Positions 44,464 to 52,922 of a stretch of DNA of 64,000 bases are shown here, one piece after another. The stretch is from positions 3,720,001 to 3,784,000 of the forward strand of contig NZ_CP042436.1 of NCBI RefSeq assembly GCF_007971025.1, given 5' to 3'. The notes beneath the pieces were generated by a model. The model worked only from the letters and a program-made list of their open reading frames with translations. It ran no database searches and was not told the origin of the DNA. A program made the position numbers and the translations under genes. The stretch comes from Mucilaginibacter ginsenosidivorans (GTDB taxonomy: Bacteria > Bacteroidota > Bacteroidia > Sphingobacteriales > Sphingobacteriaceae). Numbering within the stretch: the first letter of the stretch is position 1; every line of letters starts with the position of its first letter.

Positions 44464-45711
44464 ATGAACTTCAGTCAGATACTTGCTACGACAATCGTGC
44501 TTGCCGCGGTATTCGCCTATGTCAATCACAGGTTCATCAAATGGCCCCCAACCATCGGTATCATGATATTGTCGCTGGGGAGTTCATTAATACTTGCGTT
44601 CGCCGGGCATTTATACCCTTCCCTCACCTTGCGGGCCAAACAACTGGCGGAGTCGATCGATTTCCGGGATGTGCTCATGAATTTCATGCTTAGCTTCCTG
44701 CTTTTTGCGGGCGCCATACACATCGACGCCGCTAAGCTAAAAAAAGAGGCCTGGCCGGTGCTTGCACTTTCTACCATCGGGATATTGATCTCGACGACGA
44801 TTGTCGGCGTTGTCATGTGGGAAGTGTTCCGCCTATTCAACTTCCCGGTGCCTTTCATATACTGCCTGCTTTTTGGCGCAGTAATATCGCCTACTGACCC
44901 CATTGCCGTGCTGGCGATATTGAAAGCTGCCAAAATTCCTTCGTCACTCGAAGTCAGGATATCCGGCGAGTCGTTATTTAACGATGGTATAGCCGTGGTT
45001 ATTTTCGTCACGCTGCTGGAAGCTGCTCAGCCTGGCTCAGCAAATATCAGCCTTGTGTCGGTTGGCAAACTTTTCCTCCAGGAAGCGGTAGGGGGCCTGT
45101 TATTCGGGGCAATTTTAGGTTATATAGGCTACTACGCCCTGCGGTCCATAGATGATTATAAAGTAGAGGTGCTGATCACGCTTGCAATCGTATCCGGCGG
45201 TTATTTTCTTGCAGGCTATCTGCATATTTCGGGCCCGCTGGCAATGGTTGTCGCCGGACTTATAACTGGCAACAAAGCAAAAGCCGAAGCGCTTTCAGAG
45301 ACAAGCCGCGACTACTTGGGCAAGTTCTGGGAGTTAATAGACGAAATACTTAACGCTATACTTTTCCTACTTATCGGGCTTGAAATGCTAGTGATCAAAA
45401 CCAATACAACTATCTTCCTTATAGGTATAATCGGCATTTGTGTAGCTTTATTCGCCCGTTGGGTGTCGGTGTTTTTACCGATCACGCTTTTACGTTTCAA
45501 GATCAAATTTGAAAAGAACACAATAGCGATATTAACTTGGGGCGGACTAAGAGGCGGATTATCGGTAGCGCTGGCGCTGTCGCTAAGTTCTGAAATGTAC
45601 AGGGATGAATTTGTACTGATAACCTATGTCATCGTGGTTTATTCCATTCTTGTGCATGGGCTTACTATCGGTGGACTCGCTAAAAGGCTTCTTAAAAATG
45701 CTGACAATTAA
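44464..45711 (+). CDS. Na+/H+ antiporter, CPA1/NhaP type
   Basis: The 415-residue integral membrane protein with about twelve segments has the CPA1 signature SPTDPIAVLAILK and GESLFNDGIAVVIF, with the cation-binding ND pair. Another conserved motif is WGGLRGGLSVALALS. It moves Na+ or K+ out against protons. It lies between GH105 and ThuA, with no obvious metabolic link. Confidence 0.9.
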   Translation: MNFSQILATTIVLAAVFAYVNHRFIKWPPTIGIMILSLGSSLILAFAGHLYPSLTLRAKQLAESIDFRDVLMNFMLSFLLFAGAIHIDAAKLKKEAWPVLALSTIGILISTTIVGVVMWEVFRLFNFPVPFIYCLLFGAVISPTDPIAVLAILKAAKIPSSLEVRISGESLFNDGIAVVIFVTLLEAAQPGSANISLVSVGKLFLQEAVGGLLFGAILGYIGYYALRSIDDYKVEVLITLAIVSGGYFLAGYLHISGPLAMVVAGLITGNKAKAEALSETSRDYLGKFWELIDEILNAILFLLIGLEMLVIKTNTTIFLIGIIGICVALFARWVSVFLPITLLRFKIKFEKNTIAILTWGGLRGGLSVALALSLSSEMYRDEFVLITYVIVVYSILVHGLTIGGLAKRLLKNADN

Positions 45712-45787
45712 AAAGTATTTTAGTTGGTTAAAAGAAATAATGATATTGCAGAGATCAAGCCGGATATAAACCCAAAAACCTGATATC

Positions 45788-46627
45788 ATGACCAAAACCA
45801 GACACACCACATTGCGTATTATCGTGTCATGTGGCTTTTTATATTGTTTTTCAAACACTTTCGCACAAAGCGCGAAATATAAAACCTTTCACGTCATCGC
45901 GTTCTATCACGAATATCACGACCTGGCACACGTCAGTTTTGTGCACGACGCCAATAAGTTTTTTCCCGAAATGGCCAAGAAATATAACTTCACCTATGAC
46001 AGCACGAAAGACTGGACAAAACTCAATGCAGAATTTTTATCCAAATACCAGGTTATCCTGTTTTTAGATTCGCGCCCCGAAGACCCCGCACAACGTAAGG
46101 CATTTGAAACGTATATGAAAAATGGCGGTGGCTGGTTAGGGTTCCATTTTGCGGCATTTGCGTTGACCCCTTCAGAGTATAATGCTGATTGGGACTGGTA
46201 CCATAATGAATTTTTAGGTTCAGGTCAATATGTAAGCAATACCTGGCACCCCACATCCGCTATCCTGAGAAATGAAGGGGGAAAAAGCCACCCGGTAACA
46301 GCGGATATGCCGGAGACTTTCAAAACATCGCCTAACGAATGGTACCGATGGGAAAGGGACCTGGCAAAAAACCCGGACATTAAAATACTTTTCTCTATCG
46401 ATTCCAGCAGTTTCCCTTTAGGTAACGGGCCCAAACAGTCGGAAATATGGCACAGCGGATACTACCCCGTTGTATGGACCAATAAGAATTACAAAATGGT
46501 TTATTTCAACATGGGGCATAACGATATGGATTACGATGGGCATACCAACGCCACATTATCCCATACCTTCGACAGTCCTATGGAAGCTAAGCTGATATTG
46601 AATGCTTTGATATGGGCAGCGAAATAG
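45788..46627 (+). CDS. ThuA-like protein, exported
   Basis: The 279-residue protein has a signal peptide (IIVSCGFLYCFSNTFAQS) and then the ThuA-like glutamine-amidotransferase fold: FHVIAFYHEYHDLAHVS, FLSKYQVILFLDSRPEDPA, GGGWLGFHFAAFALT and VVWTNKNYKMVYFNMGHND. In rhizobia ThuA works with ThuB in trehalose and 3-keto-sugar metabolism. Here it precedes a TIM-barrel epimerase and a GMC oxidoreductase, which suggests the same kind of chemistry in the periplasm. No direct activity is readable. Confidence 0.85.
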   Translation: MTKTRHTTLRIIVSCGFLYCFSNTFAQSAKYKTFHVIAFYHEYHDLAHVSFVHDANKFFPEMAKKYNFTYDSTKDWTKLNAEFLSKYQVILFLDSRPEDPAQRKAFETYMKNGGGWLGFHFAAFALTPSEYNADWDWYHNEFLGSGQYVSNTWHPTSAILRNEGGKSHPVTADMPETFKTSPNEWYRWERDLAKNPDIKILFSIDSSSFPLGNGPKQSEIWHSGYYPVVWTNKNYKMVYFNMGHNDMDYDGHTNATLSHTFDSPMEAKLILNALIWAAK

Positions 46628-46633
46628 AGATTG

Positions 46634-46730
46634 GTGATTAGAGATTAGTTAACTGGTGAATAGTTTGTAGTCGGCAGCCAGATCAAAAGAGTTTTTCCTG
46701 ATCTCTAATCACGGATTAACTAATCACTAA
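46634..46730. repeat. Intergenic inverted repeat, family 1, site C
   Basis: GTGATTAGAGATTAGTTAAC on the left faces GATCTCTAATCAC and GATTAACTAATCAC on the right, giving a long imperfect hairpin. This is the longest copy of the family. It separates ThuA from the TIM-barrel gene. Confidence 0.6.
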
Positions 46731-46827
46731 ACCAACCTAACACTTTTTTTACAATTGCTATTGCGATTTGTAGAAATCAAAAAGTAACTTGGTAAATTAG
46801 TTCATTAAACCAACCATTTACCAAATT

Positions 46828-47763
46828 ATGAAGGATCATAATATTTCGCGGCGCCGTTTCATCGGCAGCACCGCTTTGGCTGCCGCAGGCGTGGCATTTG
46901 CTTCAAAATCGACTTTTGCTGCCTCGCTGTTCCAGGCAAAACCAAATTCAAAGATCAATGGTGTACAAATAGGTGTAATAACCTACTCGTTCAGGAGCAT
47001 GCCCGGCAGTGCCGAGCAACTGCTGCAATACATATTGCAATGTAATATCAACGCTATTGAGTTAATGGGACAGCCTGCGGAGGCGTTCGCCGGTATGCCT
47101 AAACGTGAAAGTGGTGAAGATATGGCGGGATATTTTAAAAAGGTTGCCGACTGGCGGGCAAGTGTTTCGATGGATAAATTTAAAGAATTACGCAAAATGT
47201 ATAATGATGCCGGTGTAACGATCTATGCATGGAAACCCAATGCACTTGGCGCTAAAAATACGGATGCCGAAATAGACTATGCTTTTAATGCGGGGAAGGC
47301 TTTGGGTGTTACCCATGTTACGGTTGAATTACCGACCGATGACGCGCAAACCAAACGCCTGGGAGAATTTGCCGAAAAACACAAAATTTATGTGGGCTAT
47401 CACGCACACACACAGGCAACGCCGACATTATGGGATACCGCCCTTAGTCAGTCGAAATATAACGCTATTAACCTGGATATTGGTCACTATACGGCCGGCA
47501 CCAGCAGCAGCCCGGTTGATTTCATACTCAAAAACCACGATCGTATCATGAGCATGCACCTGAAAGACCGTAAATACCATGATGGTCCAAATGCTCCCTG
47601 GGGGCAGGGTGATACCCCGATTGCCGAAGTGGTCAAGTTGATGCAAAAGAACAAATATAAGTTCCCGGCTACAATTGAACTGGAGTACGACATACCAAAA
47701 GATTCGGACGCGGTTAAGGAGGTGATAAAGTGCAGGGAGTTTGCTGCTAAGGCACTTGCCTGA
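46828..47763 (+). CDS. Xylose-isomerase-like TIM-barrel sugar epimerase/isomerase, Tat-exported
   Basis: The 311-residue protein has a twin-arginine signal (SRRRFIGSTALAAAGVAFA). The TIM barrel carries GVQIGVITYSFRS, LQCNINAIELMG, THVTVELPT, GYHAHTQA, NLDIGHYTAGT and MSMHLKDRKYH, with metal ligands at the Glu and His residues. Homologues such as E. coli YcjR act on 3-keto-glycosides. Export by Tat implies that it folds with its metal in the cytoplasm and works in the periplasm. Its neighbour is a GMC oxidoreductase. Confidence 0.88.
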   Translation: MKDHNISRRRFIGSTALAAAGVAFASKSTFAASLFQAKPNSKINGVQIGVITYSFRSMPGSAEQLLQYILQCNINAIELMGQPAEAFAGMPKRESGEDMAGYFKKVADWRASVSMDKFKELRKMYNDAGVTIYAWKPNALGAKNTDAEIDYAFNAGKALGVTHVTVELPTDDAQTKRLGEFAEKHKIYVGYHAHTQATPTLWDTALSQSKYNAINLDIGHYTAGTSSSPVDFILKNHDRIMSMHLKDRKYHDGPNAPWGQGDTPIAEVVKLMQKNKYKFPATIELEYDIPKDSDAVKEVIKCREFAAKALA

Positions 47764-47897
47764 TCTGCCTGCAAAAGAAACACAAGCACCGCCGCGGACG
47801 TGCGTTTGCATTAATTATTGTGTAACAATGACGCAATGATAACCGGTTGAACAATATTTTTTTCTACATTAGTCTATCAAACCAATTATAAAACAAA

Positions 47898-49583
47898 ATG
47901 TCAGATACCAATACTTATGATGCCATCGTGATCGGCTCGGGGATCTCCGGCGGTTGGGCAGCGAAGGAACTTACAGAGAAGGGCCTCAAGACCATTATGC
48001 TGGAACGGGGTAGGGATATAGTGCACATTAAAGATTACGTAAATGCCAACAAAGGTCCGTGGGAGTTCCCGCACAGGGGCGGGCGGACGGTGCAAATGGA
48101 GAAAGACTATCCGGTACTTAAACGCGATTACCCGCTGAACGAAACCAACCTTGATTACTGGGTGAATGAAAAAGAAAGCCCTTATGTGGAGATCAAACGA
48201 TTTGACTGGTTCCGCGGATATCATGTGGGTGGAAGGTCGTTGATGTGGGGCAGGCAAAGCTATCGCTGGGCCGATGTGGATTTTGAAGCTAATCTGAAAG
48301 ATGGTATAGCAGTTGATTGGCCCATCAGGTATAAAGACCTGGAACCCTGGTATAGCTATGTTGAAGGTTTTGCCGGCATATCAGGTAACCGCGATGGGCT
48401 CGACATCCTCCCTGATGGTAATTTTATGCCGCCGATGGAAATGAATTGCGTGGAAAAGGATGTTGCAGCAAGGATGAACCAATATTATAAAGGATCAAGG
48501 CACATGGTTATAGGCCGTACGGCCAATATTACCAAGCCGCTTCCCGGTCGTACCAATTGCCAGTACCGCAACAAATGCTGGTTGGGTTGCCCTTTCGGCG
48601 CATATTTTAGTACACAATCGTCTACGTTGCCCGCTGCTATGGCGACGGGTAATTTGAAGGTAAGACCATGGTCGATAGTAACTAAAATACTTTACGATAA
48701 GGATACAAAAAAAGCCAAAGGCGTCGAGGTGCTGGATGCTGAAACGAACAAAACCTACGAGTTTTATGCGAAAGTGATCTTCCTGAACGCATCGACCTTA
48801 AACAGCGCCTGGGTGCTGATGAACTCGGCAACTGATGTTTGGCCCGATGGTTTGGGTAGCAGCAGCGGCGAACTGGGCCATAACCTGATGGACCACCACC
48901 TGGGTGTAGGTGCAAGCGGTGTTGTTGAAGGATATGAGGATAAGTACTATTTTGGCCGGAGGGCCAATGGTATTTACATTCCACGCTACCGCAATCTGAA
49001 CGGTGAGAAACGTGATTATATACGTGGGTTTGGCTACCAGGGACGCGCTTCGCGCCAATCGTGGAGCAGGGATATCCCTGAACTTGCCATCGGAGCTGAT
49101 TTTAAAGATTCGTTAAGCGAGCCCGGCCACTGGTCGATGAACATCGGTGGATTTGGCGAAACACTGCCATATCATGAAAATAAAGCAACCCTCGACAAGA
49201 ATACAAAAGATAAATGGGGACTACCCGTGTTGGCTATCGACGCGATCATCCGTGACAATGAATTGAAGATGCGAATTGATATGATGAACGACGCCAAAGA
49301 AATGCTGGAGGCAGCAGGGGTGAAGGATGTAAAAACCCGTACCATGGAAGGTGTGCTTGGAAGGGGTATACATGAAATGGGTACCGCGCGTATGGGTCGC
49401 GATCCGAAAACATCAGTACTGAACGAATGGAACCAGGTTTGGGACGCTAAGAATGTGTTTGTTACCGACGGAGCCTGTATGGTATCGACGGCCTGCCAAA
49501 ATCCATCACTAACCTATATGGCACTAACAGCCCGTGCTGTAGATCATGCGGTGAAGGAATTGAAAAAAGGGACCCTCGTATAG
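47898..49583 (+). CDS. GMC-family oxidoreductase, possible glycoside 3-dehydrogenase
   Basis: The 561-residue flavoprotein opens with the FAD fold DAIVIGSGISGGWAAKELTE and carries YHVGGRSLMWGRQSYRWADVD, a GMC signature. The C-terminal half has IHEMGTARMGRD (catalytic His) and SLTYMALTARAV. In Bacteroidota, members beside TIM-barrel epimerases oxidise sugars at C3. The usual small subunit (gluconate 2-dehydrogenase subunit 3-like) is not encoded next to it. No export signal is visible, though the neighbouring epimerase is exported. Substrate inferred from context only. Confidence 0.88.
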   Translation: MSDTNTYDAIVIGSGISGGWAAKELTEKGLKTIMLERGRDIVHIKDYVNANKGPWEFPHRGGRTVQMEKDYPVLKRDYPLNETNLDYWVNEKESPYVEIKRFDWFRGYHVGGRSLMWGRQSYRWADVDFEANLKDGIAVDWPIRYKDLEPWYSYVEGFAGISGNRDGLDILPDGNFMPPMEMNCVEKDVAARMNQYYKGSRHMVIGRTANITKPLPGRTNCQYRNKCWLGCPFGAYFSTQSSTLPAAMATGNLKVRPWSIVTKILYDKDTKKAKGVEVLDAETNKTYEFYAKVIFLNASTLNSAWVLMNSATDVWPDGLGSSSGELGHNLMDHHLGVGASGVVEGYEDKYYFGRRANGIYIPRYRNLNGEKRDYIRGFGYQGRASRQSWSRDIPELAIGADFKDSLSEPGHWSMNIGGFGETLPYHENKATLDKNTKDKWGLPVLAIDAIIRDNELKMRIDMMNDAKEMLEAAGVKDVKTRTMEGVLGRGIHEMGTARMGRDPKTSVLNEWNQVWDAKNVFVTDGACMVSTACQNPSLTYMALTARAVDHAVKELKKGTLV

Positions 49584-49634
49584 CCAGCCCCGAAAGCGGA
49601 AGCGTTTTATTGGAATAAAAAAATAAGTAATTTA

Positions 49635-49668
49635 AGCCCTTGCAATATCCCTGCAGGGGCTCTTTATT
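49635..49668 (+). terminator. Terminator or attenuator hairpin before GH9
   Basis: AGCCCTTGCA pairs with TGCAGGGGCT (one G-U) over a seven-base loop, followed by CTTTATTT. It sits nine bases before the GH9 ATG, so it could end the GMC transcript or hide the GH9 start. Confidence 0.5.
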
Positions 49669-49677
49669 TGAATCATT

Positions 49678-51495
49678 ATGAAAACAAGGCTGTTACTTTT
49701 TCTTTTATTTTTTCCGGTGCTTTTATTGGCACAATCCGTCAGGATCGTAACCAATCATGTTGGCTATGAATCTGACCTGGCGAAAAAGGCTATTATTGTT
49801 TCTGATGAAAAGCTGGCTTTTGCGTCATTCTCGCTGATCGGTGCAAAAACCGGCAAACAAGTATTCAACGGACAGCCGGTAGCAGCCGGGGCCGTCAATA
49901 AATGGAAGAACTGGCAATTCTGGACCATGGACTTCAGCGCTTTTAAAACAAAAGGCGATTATAAATTACAGGTACAGACACCTAAAGGATATATTTACTC
50001 GTACCCATTCGTTATTGGTAAAAATGTATTGGAGCAGGCTACTTTATCGGATGTGATCTATTACTTCAAAGGTCAGAGAAGCTCGGGTCTATTAGATAAG
50101 GCCGACCGTCATTCTCATTTACAGGGCCGCCCGGATACTGTCGACGCCCATGGCGGTTGGTACGACGCCACAGGTGATTATGGAAAACACCTTTCACACC
50201 TCACTTTTTCTTCTTATTTCAACCCGCAACAAATATCACTCACAGCCTGGAGCCTGTTCAAAACATACGAACTGTTTAGCAAAAGGCCCGGTACCGATTT
50301 TCGCCAATTCGACAGGCGGTTACTGGACGAAGCGATGTATGGCGCTGATTACCTTTGCAGGATGCAGGCCAAGGGCGGCGCATTCTACCGCTCAGTCGGT
50401 GCACCCAGTCCGGGCAAATTGCCGCAGGACAGAGCTATTGGACCCGAAGGTAAAAGTTACCGCATCAAGGTATCGAAAAACGATGATTCGTTTAAAAGCC
50501 GTTCATTGGATACCAACTGGCGCAGCTATCAATGCAGTTACCGTTCGGGCGGAGGAGTGGCCATTGCCGCTTTGGCACTCGCTTCAACATACAAAGTTTC
50601 GGGCGATTACAGCAATGCATACTACCTGAAGGCGGCTGAAAATGCATTTGATTTTTTAGAGCGAAACAACATCGCCATGACCAACGATGGCAAGGAAAAT
50701 ATCCTGGATGATTACTGTGCACTGATGGCTGCGACTGAATTGTACAGGGCCACACAAAATGAAAAGTATAAAATTGCTGCTGAAAAAAGGGCGAACAGCC
50801 TGATGGGCAGATTTACTTCGTGGAAAAATTACAGGGACTACTGGCGCGCAGACGATAAGGACAGGCCATTCTTTCATCCGTCAGACGCCGGGCTGCCGGT
50901 TGTAAGTTTGCTCGAATATTATCCTTATGCTTCCGGGAGCACAAAGGAACGTATCAAAAGTTCAGTTAAAAGATCACTTGACTTTGAACTGGCTATAACG
51001 TCAGAAGTGAATAATCCTTTCGGTTATAGCCGCCAATTGACACAGGACACCTTAGGCAAACGGAAAAGCGCTTTCTTTTTTCCGCATGGCAGTGACGCTT
51101 CACCGTGGTGGCAGGGCGAGAATGCCCGTTTAGGTTCAATGGCGGCAGCGGCAAGGATGGCGGCGCCATTGTTTGCAGATGATAAAGCCTTCCATAATAA
51201 GCTGGAAAGTTTCGCGATCGACCAACTGAACTGGATATTAGGGCTTAACCCGTTTGATGCATGTATGCTGGAGGGCGTGGGGCACAATAACCCGGAATAT
51301 GGTTTTTTCGGGACGTTTGAGTATACCAATGCACCGGGCGGCATTGTCAATGGTATTACTTCGGGGTTGAACGATGAAGACGATATCGATCTCAATTTAC
51401 CCTATTCTCAAACCGGCAAGGATAATGACTGGCGCTGGGCCGAGCAGTGGCTGCCGCACGCATCCTGGTATATGGTGGCGTTGGCGCTGAGGTGA
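49678..51495 (+). CDS. GH9 glycoside hydrolase with N-terminal Ig-like domain
   Basis: The 605-residue protein has a signal peptide (LLLFLLFFPVLLLAQ) and a CelD-type Ig-like domain (about 22-112). The (alpha/alpha)6 barrel carries GGWYDATGDYGKH, with the catalytic Asp pair at D163 and D167. The acid Glu is in WRWAEQWLPHASWY near the C-terminus. Most GH9 enzymes cut beta-1,4-glucans; some are exo-glucosidases. Ig-like plus GH9 without a carbohydrate-binding module suggests periplasmic action on oligosaccharides. Confidence 0.92.
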   Translation: MKTRLLLFLLFFPVLLLAQSVRIVTNHVGYESDLAKKAIIVSDEKLAFASFSLIGAKTGKQVFNGQPVAAGAVNKWKNWQFWTMDFSAFKTKGDYKLQVQTPKGYIYSYPFVIGKNVLEQATLSDVIYYFKGQRSSGLLDKADRHSHLQGRPDTVDAHGGWYDATGDYGKHLSHLTFSSYFNPQQISLTAWSLFKTYELFSKRPGTDFRQFDRRLLDEAMYGADYLCRMQAKGGAFYRSVGAPSPGKLPQDRAIGPEGKSYRIKVSKNDDSFKSRSLDTNWRSYQCSYRSGGGVAIAALALASTYKVSGDYSNAYYLKAAENAFDFLERNNIAMTNDGKENILDDYCALMAATELYRATQNEKYKIAAEKRANSLMGRFTSWKNYRDYWRADDKDRPFFHPSDAGLPVVSLLEYYPYASGSTKERIKSSVKRSLDFELAITSEVNNPFGYSRQLTQDTLGKRKSAFFFPHGSDASPWWQGENARLGSMAAAARMAAPLFADDKAFHNKLESFAIDQLNWILGLNPFDACMLEGVGHNNPEYGFFGTFEYTNAPGGIVNGITSGLNDEDDIDLNLPYSQTGKDNDWRWAEQWLPHASWYMVALALR

Positions 51496-51553
51496 ATCCG
51501 TTGGTATTTGATCAGATTATTCGTTATTATTGATAAACTATTAACTGAGCCCT

Positions 51554-52831
51554 ATGCAAGAATTGTCCCCGGTTGCCGATAAAACTCAAAAGTCGGCTAT
51601 TCTTAGCCCGATAGCAATTATAGGCGCCCTGTTTTTCATATTTGGCTTTGTTACCTGGCTCAATTCGGTGCTGGTACCTTACCTAAAGATCGCCTGCCAG
51701 TTGAACAACCTGGAATCGTACCTGGTGGCGTCAGCATTTTATATTGCTTACTTAGTAATGGCGGCGCCATCTGCCTGGGTGCTGAAAGTGTTCGGGTTTA
51801 AAAAGGGGATGGCCATTGGCCTGCTTATCATGTCGGTAGGCGCGGTAATATTTATCCCTGCCGCATTAACGCGCACTTACGTGTTTTTTCTCGCCGGGCT
51901 TTTTGTGCAAGGGGCCGGACTTTCGATATTACAAACTGCTTCAAACCCATACGTGGTAGTACTGGGGCCTGTTGAAAGCGCTGCCCGGCGAATCAGCATT
52001 ATGGGCATTTGCAATAAATTTGCCGGTGCCATAGCGCCCATTGCACTGGGCTCCGTTGCCTTAAAAAATGTCGATCAGCTAAAAATCACGCTGGCGACAC
52101 TTAGCCCGGCTGCTAAAATTCCGCTATTGAACGAATTGGCATCGCGGGTTATTGTGCCCTATATCTGCATTATGGCGGCGCTGATCGTACTGGCTGTATT
52201 GATCTACTTTTCAACTTTACCCGAGATCAACACCGAAAAAGAGGACGAAAGCACGGCTTTAGCCAATACCAATAAAACCAGTATTTTTCAGTTCCCGCAT
52301 TTGCTTTTGGGAGTATTGGCCCTTTTCCTTTATGTGGGAGCCGAAGTACTGTCTGCTGATTCCATCATCGGTTACGGGTCTTCACAGCATATCCTGCTAT
52401 CGACAGCCAAATTTTTTGCTACCTGCACCATGATATGCATGATTGTTGGTTATTTTGTCGGCATTTTCTGCATCCCTAAATATATCAGTCAGAATGCAGC
52501 CCTGGTGGTTTCGGCAATATTGGGATTTATTTTCAGTGTTCTGGCTGTCGTCACTGAAGGATACGTCTCTGTCTTTTGTATCGCACTGCTTGGTCTCGCT
52601 AATGCGCTGATGTGGCCTGCACTTTGGCCCCTGGCTTTAAACGGCCTTGGAAAATTCACCAAGACGGGTGCGTCGCTGTTAGTTATGGGTATTGCCGGAG
52701 GTGCGGTGATTCCTTTGCTCTATGGACATCTTATCGACGTCTTTACAGCACGCACGGCTTACGTTATCCTGCTTCCCATTTACCTCTTTATACTTTATTA
52801 TGCCGCCTGGGGACATAAAGTAAGACGATAG
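51554..52831 (+). CDS. FucP/GluP-type sugar:H+ symporter
   Basis: The 425-residue MFS protein with twelve segments matches the sugar-proton symporter branch: FFIFGFVTWLNSVLVPYLKI at the start, VQGAGLSILQTASNPYVVVLG, and ALMWPALWPLALNGLGKFT. It imports fucose, glucose, galactose or a related monosaccharide. It ends the block of carbohydrate genes on this strand and probably imports the product of the periplasmic enzymes. Confidence 0.9.
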   Translation: MQELSPVADKTQKSAILSPIAIIGALFFIFGFVTWLNSVLVPYLKIACQLNNLESYLVASAFYIAYLVMAAPSAWVLKVFGFKKGMAIGLLIMSVGAVIFIPAALTRTYVFFLAGLFVQGAGLSILQTASNPYVVVLGPVESAARRISIMGICNKFAGAIAPIALGSVALKNVDQLKITLATLSPAAKIPLLNELASRVIVPYICIMAALIVLAVLIYFSTLPEINTEKEDESTALANTNKTSIFQFPHLLLGVLALFLYVGAEVLSADSIIGYGSSQHILLSTAKFFATCTMICMIVGYFVGIFCIPKYISQNAALVVSAILGFIFSVLAVVTEGYVSVFCIALLGLANALMWPALWPLALNGLGKFTKTGASLLVMGIAGGAVIPLLYGHLIDVFTARTAYVILLPIYLFILYYAAWGHKVRR

Positions 52832-52922
52832 CCTTTTTCCTGAAAGATGATCTAAAATAGCTATGTGTACATAATAAGGTGCATAATCACTATTTTTATA
52901 TCGCCCTAACGAAACATCCACT

